From the NCBI GenBank assembly GCA_023402845.1, contig JAEYFP010000033.1:1-64000 (forward strand): a DNA stretch of 64,000 nucleotides, in the 5' to 3' direction. The notes beneath the pieces were generated by a model that saw only the letters and a list, made by a program, of their open reading frames with translations, was not told the origin of the DNA and ran no database searches. Positions 35,762 through 44,468 of this stretch are shown piece after piece. Source of the stretch: Bacillota bacterium (lineage in GTDB: Bacteria; Bacillota; Clostridia; Lachnospirales; Lachnospiraceae). The translations under genes and the position numbers were made by a program. How positions within the stretch are numbered: the first letter of the stretch is position 1; the number at the start of each line of letters is the position of its first letter.

Positions 35762-36095
35762 ACGGGTCGTCGCCGTGGAACGGCGTGTGAAAGAATTGGC
35801 GCGGCAAAAGAAACAGCGGCACAGCCGGTATATCGGCCTGTCTGCTGCTGCCTGTCTGCTCATCGTCGTGGGGATGGGCGCTGCCATGCCCAGCATCATG
35901 GCGGGACTTTCCCAGGGAGACTATGCAGACACCGGCATGATGGCAAGTATTTTTTATGAGGGGGGTGCTCTCGGCTATGTGCTCATCGGCCTTTTGGCCT
36001 TTGCCCTCGGCGTGTGTCTGACTGTCCTTTGTGTTCTTCTGCACCGCGAGAGCCAGCAGGCTAAGGAGGACGACGACAATGCTGGAAACAATTGA
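35745..36095 (+). CDS. Small two-span membrane protein, candidate anti-sigma factor
   Basis: The start at MRSTDERVVAVERRVKELARQ has GGAGGG upstream and overlaps the sigma gene by 17 bases. The 116-aa protein has a charged cytosolic N-terminus of about 28 residues. A first transmembrane helix follows (LSAAACLLIVVGMGAAMP), then a short external loop, a second helix (VLIGLLAFALGVCLTVLCVLL) and a charged tail. Its position, size and topology fit an anti-sigma factor, but no zinc-binding HxxxCxxC motif is present. The role is inferred from context. Confidence 0.6.
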   Translation: MRSTDERVVAVERRVKELARQKKQRHSRYIGLSAAACLLIVVGMGAAMPSIMAGLSQGDYADTGMMASIFYEGGALGYVLIGLLAFALGVCLTVLCVLLHRESQQAKEDDDNAGNN

Positions 36096-36735
36096 TGCTT
36101 CCATACGGCTTTCAACCATCGACAATTTTATACAGCTTGCAGTCATGGCGGGTTGCGGTATATATGCCGCCGTGCGGTTCCTCCGGCGTAAGGAGCAGGC
36201 GTGGTTTTTGCTCACCTGTTTTTATGGCGCCTTTGCTCTTGGATTGATTTACTGGCTTTTGTTCCTTGTGTTTCGCTCGGATGTACCAAGGCTTTCCCCT
36301 GTATCGGATTTAAGCTGGCTGGCAAGTGTGCTGTTTCTGCTGGTGCTGCAAACTACAATTCGCCTGCCGGAAGAACTGGTGTACCGGCCTTCCCTGGCAT
36401 GGACTGTCCCTGCCTTCTGCGCGGTTATGTGCCTCTATTTTTTTCAGTGGGGCGACTATCTCCTGAATATTCTATGGGAGGTGCTGTTGGGCATATGCGG
36501 GTACTCCGCCCTGCGGGGTCTGCTGTTTGCCCGCAGTCAAAGCGGTGTAGCGCGTGATCGTCAATATTTCCACATGGCGGTTTTGGCATTTGTCCTGCTG
36601 GAGCATGGACTTTGGGCTGCCTCCGGACACTGGCAGGGCGGCACTCTTTTGAACCCTTACTATTGGTTTGACTTTTTCCTCAGCGCCACGTTTTTCACCT
36701 TCCTGCCGGCGCTGAAAAAGGCGGTGGCGGAATGA
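36079..36735 (+). CDS. Multi-pass membrane protein of unknown function in the sigma operon
   Basis: The start at MLETIDASIRLSTIDNF follows AGGAGGA and overlaps the previous gene by 17 bases. The 218-aa protein has about six hydrophobic spans (for example MAGCGIYAAVRFL, FYGAFALGLIYWLLFLV, SVLFLLVLQTTI and FCAVMCLYFFQW). No catalytic motif was recognised. Its tight overlap on both sides suggests that it is a structural or sensory partner of the sigma circuit. Confidence 0.65.
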   Translation: MLETIDASIRLSTIDNFIQLAVMAGCGIYAAVRFLRRKEQAWFLLTCFYGAFALGLIYWLLFLVFRSDVPRLSPVSDLSWLASVLFLLVLQTTIRLPEELVYRPSLAWTVPAFCAVMCLYFFQWGDYLLNILWEVLLGICGYSALRGLLFARSQSGVARDRQYFHMAVLAFVLLEHGLWAASGHWQGGTLLNPYYWFDFFLSATFFTFLPALKKAVAE

Positions 36736-37367
36736 TCTATATTGAAAATGTATTTATCTGCATCGCCGCACCCCTGCTGATCGCTATGGTGTGTGCCGGA
36801 AAGCGCAGCCGTCCAGGCTTTATCTTCCTGCTTGCGGGAATGGGAAGCTGCCTTTTGTCAGCCTATATCAACACCTTTTTCGCACGGCTTTACGGGGCGG
36901 GTATTACACAGGCTACGGTGGAGCTTGCTCCGGTGATTGAAGAAACTATGAAGCTTTTGCCTCTGCTCTTTTTCCTGCTGGTGTTTGAACCGGCGAGACA
37001 GGAGGCGCAAAGGGCCATTCTTTTTGTGGCGGCGGGTTTTGCCACCTTTGAGAACGTGTGCTACCTCATCGAAAACGGTGCGTCACAGCTTTGGTTTTTG
37101 CTCATGCGCGGCTTTGGTACGGGGGCGATGCACATCGTTTGCGGAGCTATCGTGGGCTATGGGCTTTTGTATGTGTGGAAGTGGCCGTGGTTAAAGGCGG
37201 CGGGAACCTTCGGGCTTTTGTGTATCGCCATCACCTACCACGCCATCTTCAACCTGCTTTTGAGCGTGGGGGGCGCGGCTCAGACGGTGGGCCTGCTGAT
37301 TCCTATTCTAACTGTTTTATCAGGTGTTATCATCACAAAGCTGCTGCGGCCAAAGCTGCCGGAGTGA
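36732..37367 (+). CDS. PrsW-like intramembrane protease
   Basis: The 211-aa protein has seven or so membrane spans and the PrsW-family residues. These are the Glu pair in LAPVIEETMKLLPL, FATFENVCYL, His in GTGAMHIVCGAIVGYG and His in TYHAIFNLLL. PrsW cleaves anti-sigma factors such as RsiW in Bacillus subtilis, releasing the sigma factor. The ATG overlaps the previous stop by 4 bases and a terminator follows, so it closes the sigma operon. Confidence 0.75.
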   Translation: MIYIENVFICIAAPLLIAMVCAGKRSRPGFIFLLAGMGSCLLSAYINTFFARLYGAGITQATVELAPVIEETMKLLPLLFFLLVFEPARQEAQRAILFVAAGFATFENVCYLIENGASQLWFLLMRGFGTGAMHIVCGAIVGYGLLYVWKWPWLKAAGTFGLLCIAITYHAIFNLLLSVGGAAQTVGLLIPILTVLSGVIITKLLRPKLPE

Positions 37368-37387
37368 GCGTCAAAAAGCATCCCCGG

Positions 37388-37412
37388 AGCTGCCGAAAGG
37401 CGGCTTTTTTTT
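37388..37412 (+). terminator. Intrinsic terminator of the sigma/PrsW operon
   Basis: AGCTGCC-GAAA-GGCGGCT is followed at once by a run of eight T. It lies 20 bases after the PrsW-like gene stop and separates that operon from the surface-protein genes. Confidence 0.85.
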
Positions 37413-37527
37413 GTGTAAAAAAAATATTTTCAACTTTTTTGATTTTTAGGTGGGGAGTTTTTGCGTTTTATGTATTTAAGGTAGTAGAAAGAATTTTATG
37501 CATCTTTTTCGAAGGAGGCATATTCAA

Positions 37528-37670
37528 ATGTACAATACGGAAAAGCGGGTGGCTATGTGCGGGTGGGTGTGCTTGCTTTTGCCGCGGCGGTAGCAATTAC
37601 GGTGCTGTGCATCCGCTATCGGGAAATGAGAAGAAAAATATACGATAAGACGGAGGATGATCAGAAATGA
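37528..37670 (+). pseudogene. Small single-span membrane protein with an apparent one-base frameshift
   Basis: An ATG at 37528, behind GGAGG, reads MYNTEK and then runs to a stop after 21 codons. The adjacent frame from the same point continues AGGYVRVGVLAFAAAVAITV and a basic, then acidic tail to TGA 37668. Restoring one A in the run at 37541-37544 gives a 47-aa single-span membrane protein. Its end overlaps the start of the S-layer-homology gene (ATGA), so it should be its operon partner. A real mutation or a sequencing error in the A run are both possible. Confidence 0.5.
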
Positions 37671-40600
37671 AAAAAAGAATGTTAAGCCTGCTGCTGGCGG
37701 CAATGGTTGTGACCATGCTGCCGGTTACGGCATGGGCGGAGGAAGTTTCGCCGATACAGGATAGCGGTGAGGCCTCTGTGCCTGTCCTTGGAGAGCGTAT
37801 TGAAGCCGACAGCAATTCCGGTAAACTCACAGTTTCGGAGAATACGCTGTCCGGCAGCGTAAGCAGCGTGACCGGCAGCGGGAGCCGTTCAACACTTGCT
37901 TCGGCACAATTTACAACCGAGGCGGCAACGCCCCTGCTGTTAAGTGCTGGCCGGGCAGCGGGTACTACTCCTTATGTGGATGAGCATGGAGTGGAACACA
38001 CCGAGACCGCGACAGAAATTACAAGCGCAACCACAGGGCTGGATGATACCACAACCGGTGGCTGGTATGTGGTCAGTGGCAACGTATCCACGGGGACCCT
38101 TACCGTAAACGGCGACGTCAAGCTGATACTGGCAGACGGCGCATCCCTGACAGTTACGGGAAGCGGAACAAAGGCGGGAGTCCTCGTCGATGAAGGGAAT
38201 AGCTTGACAATTTACAGCCAGATAATGGGCACAGGCAGGCTGGATGCCGTAGGTGGAGACAGCGGGGCAGGAATTGGTACAGACAAGGACGGTGCGTTTT
38301 CTGCCGGTATCGTTAATATCTATGGCGGTACAGTTATTGCCAGAAGCGGGGGCGGGGTTTACGGCAGCGCAGGCATCGGGGGAGGTTACGACAGCAACGG
38401 CGGGACAGTCAACATTTATGGAGGAAGTGTCACAGCCACGGGAGAAAAAAGTGGTGCAGGTATTGGAGGCGGCAGCGTAGGCAGCTGCGGCAGCGTCAAT
38501 ATCTATGGGGGGACGGTCACAGCCTCGGGAGGAACTTACGGTGCGGGTATCGGCGGCGGCTACTTAGGCAACGTGTATGGCAGCGACTGTACGGTCAATA
38601 TTTATGGAGGAACAGTCAAAGCCACGGGAGGCGCCACCGGTGCGGGGATTGGCGGGGGCTACCACGGCAATGGAGGCAGTGTCAATATCCACGGAGGTTT
38701 GGTCGAAGCCACGGGTGGAACTTACGGTGCGGGTATCGGCGCCGGCCAAGGCGGCAATGGAGGCAGTGTCAATATCACCGGCGGTACAGTCACAGCTGCA
38801 GGGGGAACCGACAGTGTAGATATCGGAGGCAAAAGTGGCACCATCTCTATCACAGGCGGCGACGTGACCGCTTCCAGATTTTCCTCTAGTGATACGGCGG
38901 TACCAACCGTTCAGAGTGTCTCCCCGGATGGTGTGAATGTCGCTTTAAGCGGATATATTGTCATCACCTTCAGCGAAACAATGATGCCGCCCGTGGGGAT
39001 AATCTCCTTAGACAACGGTGTTGGAGCATTGACCGGCGGCAGTTGGGACACAGACAGGAAGGTGTATACAGTTACTTATTCCGGCCTTACCCGAAGTACA
39101 GAATATATCATTTCAATCTCCGGCTTTTACGATGCAGCGGGCAATGCGATGACAGCCGACGCTTCACATAGCTTCACAACAGAACCGGAGCCTGATATGA
39201 TAAATCCTATCGTGGCTAACGTTACACCAAGCGGAGCCGATACCGCCATCAGTGGGAACATCACTGTTACCTTCAGTGAGGCCATGAATACCTCGGCAGG
39301 CACCGTGTCCCTTGACGGTGGCGTTACTTCTCTGACGGGCGGCAGTTGGACTGTAGGCAATACTGTCTACACAGTGCCTTACTCACTGCTGGGCTACGGC
39401 ACGGCATATACCTTATCCATCTCCGGGTTTCGGGATGCGGCGGGCAATCCCATGACTGCGGATACTTCACATCGCTTTACCACGATGACAGAGCCGCTGA
39501 CTCCTTCCGTCTCAGTCAATACACTGACCGTAAGCCAGGGTGGTACGGCCAACTTTACAGTCTCTCTAGGTCAGGGTGCTACCGCGGCGACGAGGGCGGA
39601 TATTACAGTCACAAACAGCAGTATCGCCTCTGTCAGCACAGGCAGATTAACCGCATCGGGAGCAATTACGGTCACCGGGCTTTCGGAGGGAAGTACAAGC
39701 ATTACCGTAACCTTTAATGATTTTGCACGGACAGTTAAGACCATTGCCGTCACCGTAAACCCCGCTTTCAACGGCAGTAATCCAAGCAGCGGTAACAGCG
39801 ACAGCGGTTCATCCTCCGGCAGCAGCTCGGTGACATCAGAAAAACAGCCCGACTACCCGGTAACGGTTGAGATTTTCGTTACGGCGACCGCTGACAAAAA
39901 CGACCACGCTACGGCAACCATCCCGGAAAGCGCCATAGCGGAGGCCATTAAAAAAGCTGCCGCAGCGGCAAAATCTCAAGACAAAACAGAAAACGGCATC
40001 GGCATATCGGTTACTGTGAACACCCCAGCGAATACAAAATCTCTCGGACTTGTACTGTCCCAATCGGTGCTAAAACAGCTTGCCGAAGCCAAGGTACGGC
40101 AGTTTGAGATAAATGGTCAGCGTCTGACCTTGAATCTAGATCAGGAGGCTATCCGTCAGCTTCTATCCCAAAGCACGGGTGATGTGACCATCACCATTAA
40201 GCCGGTCACTGTCGTGGGTGTGCGGAACGCTTACGAAATCACCTTCACTACGGTGAAAAACGGCAAAACCGTGACAATCTCAAGTCTTGGTGACGGCAGC
40301 GCGACACTCTCCATCCCCTGCACACCGGCGAAAAACGAAGCTGCCGGATACCTCTATGCTGTCTATGTGGATGCCAAGGGCAGGTATAACCGCATACCAG
40401 GCTCAGCCTATGATGCTAACAGCCGGAGTATGATTTTCAGCACCAGCCACTTCTCAGTGTACGGTGTGAGCTACAAAGCACCCTCTGCAAAGTTTACCGA
40501 TATCGACACCAATTGGGCAAAGGACTCTATTGATTTTGTGGTGGGCAGAGGGCTTCTCTCCGGAACATCAAAAACTACCTTTGCGCCGGATAACGCAATG

Positions 40601-41230
40601 ACACGAGGAACGCTGGTGACCGCTCTCGGCAGGCTGGCGGGAGCGGATGCCAAGGCATATACCACAAACAGCTTTACCGATGTAAAAGCCGACAGTCCTT
40701 TCCGTCCCTACATTGAGTGGGCATATAGCAAAGGAATCATACAAGGTATCGGCAACGGGCAATTTGCACCCGACAGGGCAATTACCCGTGAGGAAATTGC
40801 AATAATTTTTGCGAATTATGCCAGGGCCACCGGCTATAAGCTGCCTGTGACCCGCACCACCGCGGCATTTGCCGATGCTTCCAGCATCGGCAGCACTTAC
40901 AAGGATTCGGTCACGGCCATGCAGCAAGCAGGGATTATAATGGGTGAAACAAACAACAAGTTTAATCCAAAGTACAACGCCACCCGTGTCGAGGTCAGTG
41001 CCATGCTCCACCGCTACATCAAGCTGATAATCAATCCTGCCACGGCACAGGGCTGGGTGAAAGACGATGACGGTCAGTATATGTATTACAAAGACGGCAA
41101 TGCTCTCACCGGTATGCAAGCCATTAACGGTGTGAAATATTTCTTCTGCATAGACGGAACCCTGGAAACCGGTTGGGTAAAAGACGGCCTCATGGTCGCC
41201 GGAAAATGGATGGAGCTTGACAGTAAATAG
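37667..41230 (+). CDS. Large S-layer-homology surface protein with glycine-rich repeats and Ig-like domains
   Basis: The 1187-aa protein begins with a signal peptide (LLAAMVVTMLPVTAWA). Residues 210-405 hold about seven copies of a 30-33-residue unit with VNIYGGTVTATGG and GAGIGGG, forming a beta-helix or carbohydrate-binding-like region. Two Big_5-type Ig-like domains (about 411-506 and 512-606), another Ig-like domain (611-698) and a Ser/Gly linker follow. Three SLH domains (about 941-1122) anchor it to the secondary cell wall polymer. The tail has choline-binding-like repeats (GWVKDDDGQYMYYKDG, then YFFCIDGTLETGWVK). GGAGG precedes the ATG. A role as adhesin or S-layer component is inferred. 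Confidence 0.85.
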   Translation: MKKRMLSLLLAAMVVTMLPVTAWAEEVSPIQDSGEASVPVLGERIEADSNSGKLTVSENTLSGSVSSVTGSGSRSTLASAQFTTEAATPLLLSAGRAAGTTPYVDEHGVEHTETATEITSATTGLDDTTTGGWYVVSGNVSTGTLTVNGDVKLILADGASLTVTGSGTKAGVLVDEGNSLTIYSQIMGTGRLDAVGGDSGAGIGTDKDGAFSAGIVNIYGGTVIARSGGGVYGSAGIGGGYDSNGGTVNIYGGSVTATGEKSGAGIGGGSVGSCGSVNIYGGTVTASGGTYGAGIGGGYLGNVYGSDCTVNIYGGTVKATGGATGAGIGGGYHGNGGSVNIHGGLVEATGGTYGAGIGAGQGGNGGSVNITGGTVTAAGGTDSVDIGGKSGTISITGGDVTASRFSSSDTAVPTVQSVSPDGVNVALSGYIVITFSETMMPPVGIISLDNGVGALTGGSWDTDRKVYTVTYSGLTRSTEYIISISGFYDAAGNAMTADASHSFTTEPEPDMINPIVANVTPSGADTAISGNITVTFSEAMNTSAGTVSLDGGVTSLTGGSWTVGNTVYTVPYSLLGYGTAYTLSISGFRDAAGNPMTADTSHRFTTMTEPLTPSVSVNTLTVSQGGTANFTVSLGQGATAATRADITVTNSSIASVSTGRLTASGAITVTGLSEGSTSITVTFNDFARTVKTIAVTVNPAFNGSNPSSGNSDSGSSSGSSSVTSEKQPDYPVTVEIFVTATADKNDHATATIPESAIAEAIKKAAAAAKSQDKTENGIGISVTVNTPANTKSLGLVLSQSVLKQLAEAKVRQFEINGQRLTLNLDQEAIRQLLSQSTGDVTITIKPVTVVGVRNAYEITFTTVKNGKTVTISSLGDGSATLSIPCTPAKNEAAGYLYAVYVDAKGRYNRIPGSAYDANSRSMIFSTSHFSVYGVSYKAPSAKFTDIDTNWAKDSIDFVVGRGLLSGTSKTTFAPDNAMTRGTLVTALGRLAGADAKAYTTNSFTDVKADSPFRPYIEWAYSKGIIQGIGNGQFAPDRAITREEIAIIFANYARATGYKLPVTRTTAAFADASSIGSTYKDSVTAMQQAGIIMGETNNKFNPKYNATRVEVSAMLHRYIKLIINPATAQGWVKDDDGQYMYYKDGNALTGMQAINGVKYFFCIDGTLETGWVKDGLMVAGKWMELDSK

Positions 41231-41373
41231 CAGACACGCATACAAAGTGAGGGCAGAAATCGGCATCGGTTTCCACCCTTGCTTTTTTGTGTCCGCACCC
41301 CTTACTAGTGCAAACATGAATTTACCCTTGCAATTAAAAATTTAAATATGCATTTAACGAAGATAAAGATAAA

Positions 41374-41409
41374 AACCCTTGACTTGGAGTTGACTCAAGG
41401 GTTTATAAT
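41374..41409 (+). promoter_or_regulatory. MerR-type promoter with 19-base spacer and operator dyad
   Basis: TTGACT (41379-41384) and TATAAT (41404-41409) are 19 bases apart, the overlong spacing typical of MerR-activated promoters. AACCCTTGA (41374-41382) and TCAAGGGTT (41395-41403) form a perfect dyad filling the spacer. The gene downstream is a MerR-family regulator, so autoregulation is very likely. Confidence 0.85.
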
Positions 41410-41436
41410 TTATTTGCTGGAGAAAGGAGGCGGCTT

Positions 41437-41814
41437 ATGACAATAAAGGAAGTGTGTGAAAAATATAATGTTTCACAGGACACATTGAGGTATTATGAGC
41501 GTGTGGGTATGATTCCGCCTGTTCATAGAACAGAAAGCGGTATCCGCAATTACACACCCGAAGATGAGGGCTGGGTAGAGCTGGCTTTGTGTATGCGCAG
41601 CGCAGGACTTCCAATTGAAGTGATGATAGAGTATTTAAAGCTTACTCAGCAGGGAGATCAGACAATTGCTGCGCGGCTGCAGCTTCTGCAGGCACAAAAG
41701 GAGGTTTTGCTGAAGCAGAGCCAAAATATTGAGGCAACACTTGCTCGTCTTGATTATAAGATCGCCAGATATGAGATTGCGGTGGAAACAGGCAATCTTA
41801 CATGGAATGATTGA
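41437..41814 (+). CDS. MerR-family transcriptional regulator
   Basis: The 125-aa protein has the MerR winged helix (MTIKEVCEKYNVSQDTLRYY, then ERVGMIPPVHRTESGIRNY) and a C-terminal coiled coil from residue 80. No cysteines suited to metal sensing are present in the coiled-coil end, so it resembles the aldehyde- or organic-stress-sensing members. The alcohol dehydrogenase gene 57 bases downstream on the same strand is the likely co-transcribed target. AAAGGAGG precedes the ATG. Confidence 0.9.
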   Translation: MTIKEVCEKYNVSQDTLRYYERVGMIPPVHRTESGIRNYTPEDEGWVELALCMRSAGLPIEVMIEYLKLTQQGDQTIAARLQLLQAQKEVLLKQSQNIEATLARLDYKIARYEIAVETGNLTWND

Positions 41815-41871
41815 CTGGAAACAGTGTTTGCCCAACAACAATATATTCTGAGCCTAAAAAGGAGAAAAAAT

Positions 41872-43035
41872 ATGCAAAATTTTGATTATCAAACACCTAC
41901 AAGAATTATTTTTGGAAAAGACGTCATTGCACAGCTGCCTGCTGTTATGAAACCGCTTGGAAAAAAAGTCCTTCTGACCTACGGTGGCGGGAGCATAAAA
42001 AAAATCGGACTGTACGATAAAGTCAAAGAATTGCTGGCTGACTTTGAGATTTTTGAACTCAGCGGCATCGAACCCAATCCGAAGTATGCCACCAGTGTTG
42101 TTGACGGGGTAACCATTTGTAAAAATGAGAATATTGATGTAATTCTTGCTGTAGGCGGCGGAAGTGTTCTTGACTGTTCCAAGGCGATTGCCGCAGGTGC
42201 AAAATATGATGGAGAAGCATGGGATTTGATTACCTATAAAGTGAAAGCACAGGCGGCTCTGCCGATTGTTGATATCCTGACTCTTGCTGCGACCGGAAGC
42301 GAATATGATTGCGGCGGCGTCATTTCCAGAACAGAAACAAATGATAAGATTGGTTATATGGATTCCTTACTGTTCCCGGTCTGCTCTATTCTGGATCCGC
42401 AGTATACGTTTTCTGTTTCCAAAAAGCAGACGGCCGCAGGAACGGCGGATGCAATGAATCATGTGATTGAACAGTATTTCGCGGAAGATACAACACTACT
42501 GAATGACGGTTTCTGTGAAGCGGAGCTCAAGAGTCTCATGACAAATGTGAAAATTGCTCTTGAAAACCCTTCAGATTACAAAGCAAGGGCAGAACTGATG
42601 CTTGACTGTACTTATGGCTGCAACGGCATTCTTTCACTTGGCAACAGTCCGTCCGGCTGGCCTTGTCATGGTATGGAGCACGCTTTGAGTGCCTATTATG
42701 ATATTACGCACGGGGAAGGACTTGCCATTATTACACCGAGATGGATGAAGCATATTCTTAGTGAGAAAACGCTTCCCAGGTTTGTGAAGTTTGCTGTTAA
42801 CGTGATGGGAGTTGTTCCGTCTGCAAATGACATGGAAACAGCCGATAAGGGTATTGACGAACTCTACAGGTTCTTTGAGTCAATCGGCATTCCGATGCAT
42901 CTGAAGGACGTTGGAATTGATGAATCCAGAATTTTGGAAATGGCGCATCATGTGGCAGTGGGGGAAGGTCTTGAGAACGCTTATGCAGCGCTGCTGGAAG
43001 AGGATATCGCGCAGATTTTTACTGCTTCACTTTAA
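41872..43035 (+). CDS. Iron-containing alcohol dehydrogenase (butanol dehydrogenase/YqhD type)
   Basis: The start at MQNFDYQTPTRIIFGKDVI has AAAAAGGAG upstream; an earlier frame extension lacks one. The 387-aa protein has the NAD(P) region GGGSIKKIGLYDKV and ILAVGGGSVLDCSKAIA. The metal-binding His residues lie in AMNHVIEQYF, WPCHGMEHALSAYYDITHGEG and related blocks. It reduces aldehydes to alcohols. Pairing with a MerR regulator suggests induction by aldehyde or electrophile stress. The length is standard. Confidence 0.88.
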   Translation: MQNFDYQTPTRIIFGKDVIAQLPAVMKPLGKKVLLTYGGGSIKKIGLYDKVKELLADFEIFELSGIEPNPKYATSVVDGVTICKNENIDVILAVGGGSVLDCSKAIAAGAKYDGEAWDLITYKVKAQAALPIVDILTLAATGSEYDCGGVISRTETNDKIGYMDSLLFPVCSILDPQYTFSVSKKQTAAGTADAMNHVIEQYFAEDTTLLNDGFCEAELKSLMTNVKIALENPSDYKARAELMLDCTYGCNGILSLGNSPSGWPCHGMEHALSAYYDITHGEGLAIITPRWMKHILSEKTLPRFVKFAVNVMGVVPSANDMETADKGIDELYRFFESIGIPMHLKDVGIDESRILEMAHHVAVGEGLENAYAALLEEDIAQIFTASL

Positions 43036-43086
43036 TATTCTTAAAAAAGTAAAGGATAGATATCTCTATAGAGTAGTTATCATAAA

Positions 43087-43108
43087 AAGAGGCGGCAGCC
43101 TCTTTTTT
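43087..43108 (+). terminator. Intrinsic terminator of the merR-alcohol dehydrogenase unit
   Basis: AAGAGGC-GGCA-GCCTCTT is followed by a T run. It lies 52 bases after the stop codon and abuts a copy of a dispersed 33-base repeat. Confidence 0.85.
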
Positions 43109-43140
43109 ATGCGCAGCTTTGCGCGCGGAACAAAAGCTGT
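43108..43140 (+). repeat. Dispersed 33-base repeat, copy 1
   Basis: This sequence starts TATGCGCAGCTTTGCGCGCG and ends AACAAAAGCTGT. A second copy with one mismatch lies at 47565-47597. Both follow a hairpin at the end of a transcription unit. The nature of the repeat is unknown. Confidence 0.6.
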
Positions 43141-43281
43141 GCTGCCGGAGTATTTGGCTGTGAGAGGGGCTAAATTACTGCATTAATCCAAAAACAAAGA
43201 GATACTATTCTGAAATTATTGAGATTATTCTGATAATTCGGTATAATACTATGGATTGGAGAGATTTTCTTGAGGAGTAAT

Positions 43282-43722
43282 ATGATTAGAAAATTTAAAA
43301 CTAAAGATTTAATAGAAGTTATGGAAATATGGCTTTCCACTAATATAAAGGCTCATGATTTTATATCCCGGGACTATTGGGAGGGCAATTTTGATATGGT
43401 TAAGGGGATGCTTCCGGGTGCGGAACTATATGTCTGTGAACTGGATGATAAAATCGGGGGCTTTATAGGAATTGATCGTGGATATATAGCTGGAATATTT
43501 GTATCTAATGATATGCAGTCAAAGGGCATGGGAAAACAATTGCTTGAAAGAGCAAAGGAGCTTTATCCGGAACTTAGTTTAACGGTTTATCAAAAGAATA
43601 GAAAAGCAGTCAATTTTTATCATAGGGAACAGTTTCAGATAAAGCAAAAACAGATTGATGAAAACACGAGTGAAATAGAATATCTGATGGTATGGAGCAG
43701 GAAAAATAATGAATCTATATGA
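43282..43722 (+). CDS. GNAT-family N-acetyltransferase
   Basis: The start at MIRKFKTKDLIEVMEIW has GAGGAG 6 bases upstream. The 146-aa protein has IAGIFVSNDMQSKGMGKQLLE (acetyl-CoA loop) and VYQKNRKAVNFYHREQFQIK, as in small GNATs of the YjaB/ElaA kind. Its end overlaps the EcsC-like gene by 14 bases. The substrate is unknown. Confidence 0.8.
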   Translation: MIRKFKTKDLIEVMEIWLSTNIKAHDFISRDYWEGNFDMVKGMLPGAELYVCELDDKIGGFIGIDRGYIAGIFVSNDMQSKGMGKQLLERAKELYPELSLTVYQKNRKAVNFYHREQFQIKQKQIDENTSEIEYLMVWSRKNNESI

Positions 43723-44425
43723 AAAGCATGTTGAGAAAGAACTGAACCGCTGGCACTGTGAAATTATGAAAGATGCCGGAATATTTGAACGTTCTTCCAA
43801 CGGAATTCAGAAGCAGACGCGTAAGCTGGTGCCGAAAAAAATGCAGAATACAATTACGGTAACGGTTGAAAAAATGGTAGAGACAATTTTATTTGGTTCC
43901 GAGTTATTGACAATAAAAGAAGATGCTTCCGGACTTTCGCTGGCGGAGCAGGATTTTTTGGTGCAAAATCAATTTCAGATGTATAGAAATACAGCCGTCA
44001 CACAGGGTGTTGGGTTCGGCGCAGGCGGTATTTTGTTGGGATTGGCCGATCTGCCGGTGCTGATGGGGATAAAAATAAAATTTATGTTTGACAGTGCAAA
44101 GCTGTATGGATTTGATACAGATGATCAAAATGAAAGGCTGTTCCTGCTGTATGTTTTCCAGCTCGCCTTTTCCGGCAGAGAGCATCGTCTGGAGATATTC
44201 CGAATTTTGCAGGATTGGGATGACCGCTCCCATCCGTCGGTGGATTGGGAAAAATTTCAGACAGAGTATCGGGATTACCTGGATATTGCCAAGCTGTTAC
44301 AGCTTATGCCGGTAATAGGAAGTGTTGCGGGCGGAACTGCTAATTATAAGCTCATGAACAGGCTGAAGGAAAATGTCATGAATTGCTACAGAATGCGGAT
44401 TCTTCACCGGAAGTGGGAAAGATAA
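43709..44425 (+). CDS. EcsC family protein
   Basis: The 238-aa protein has the EcsC pattern: YEKHVEKELNRWHCEIMKD at the start, a glycine-rich hydrophobic segment (GVGFGAGGILLGLADLPVLMG), and GFDTDDQNERLFLLYVFQLAF after it. EcsC proteins accompany ABC transporters or peptidases in Bacillus, but their activity is unknown. Its start lies inside the GNAT gene, so the two are translated together. An MFS gene follows after 43 bases. Confidence 0.75.
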   Translation: MNLYEKHVEKELNRWHCEIMKDAGIFERSSNGIQKQTRKLVPKKMQNTITVTVEKMVETILFGSELLTIKEDASGLSLAEQDFLVQNQFQMYRNTAVTQGVGFGAGGILLGLADLPVLMGIKIKFMFDSAKLYGFDTDDQNERLFLLYVFQLAFSGREHRLEIFRILQDWDDRSHPSVDWEKFQTEYRDYLDIAKLLQLMPVIGSVAGGTANYKLMNRLKENVMNCYRMRILHRKWER

Positions 44426-44468
44426 ACGATTATTGTGTACAAAATTATCTGTTAAAAGAGGTATAGAA

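Noticed and set aside
37058..37648. 196-codon plus-strand frame overlapping the PrsW-like gene and running past its terminator
   Set aside because: It crosses a strong terminator, lies in another frame of a conserved gene and has no ribosome binding site.
40568..41317. 249-codon minus-strand frame under the SLH domains
   Set aside because: It is an antisense shadow of the SLH region with no start signal and no family resemblance.
43126..43140. GGAACAAAAGCTG resembles a cloning-vector polylinker flank
   Set aside because: The match is about 13 bases, sits inside a natural 33-base repeat found twice, and no other vector sequence is nearby.
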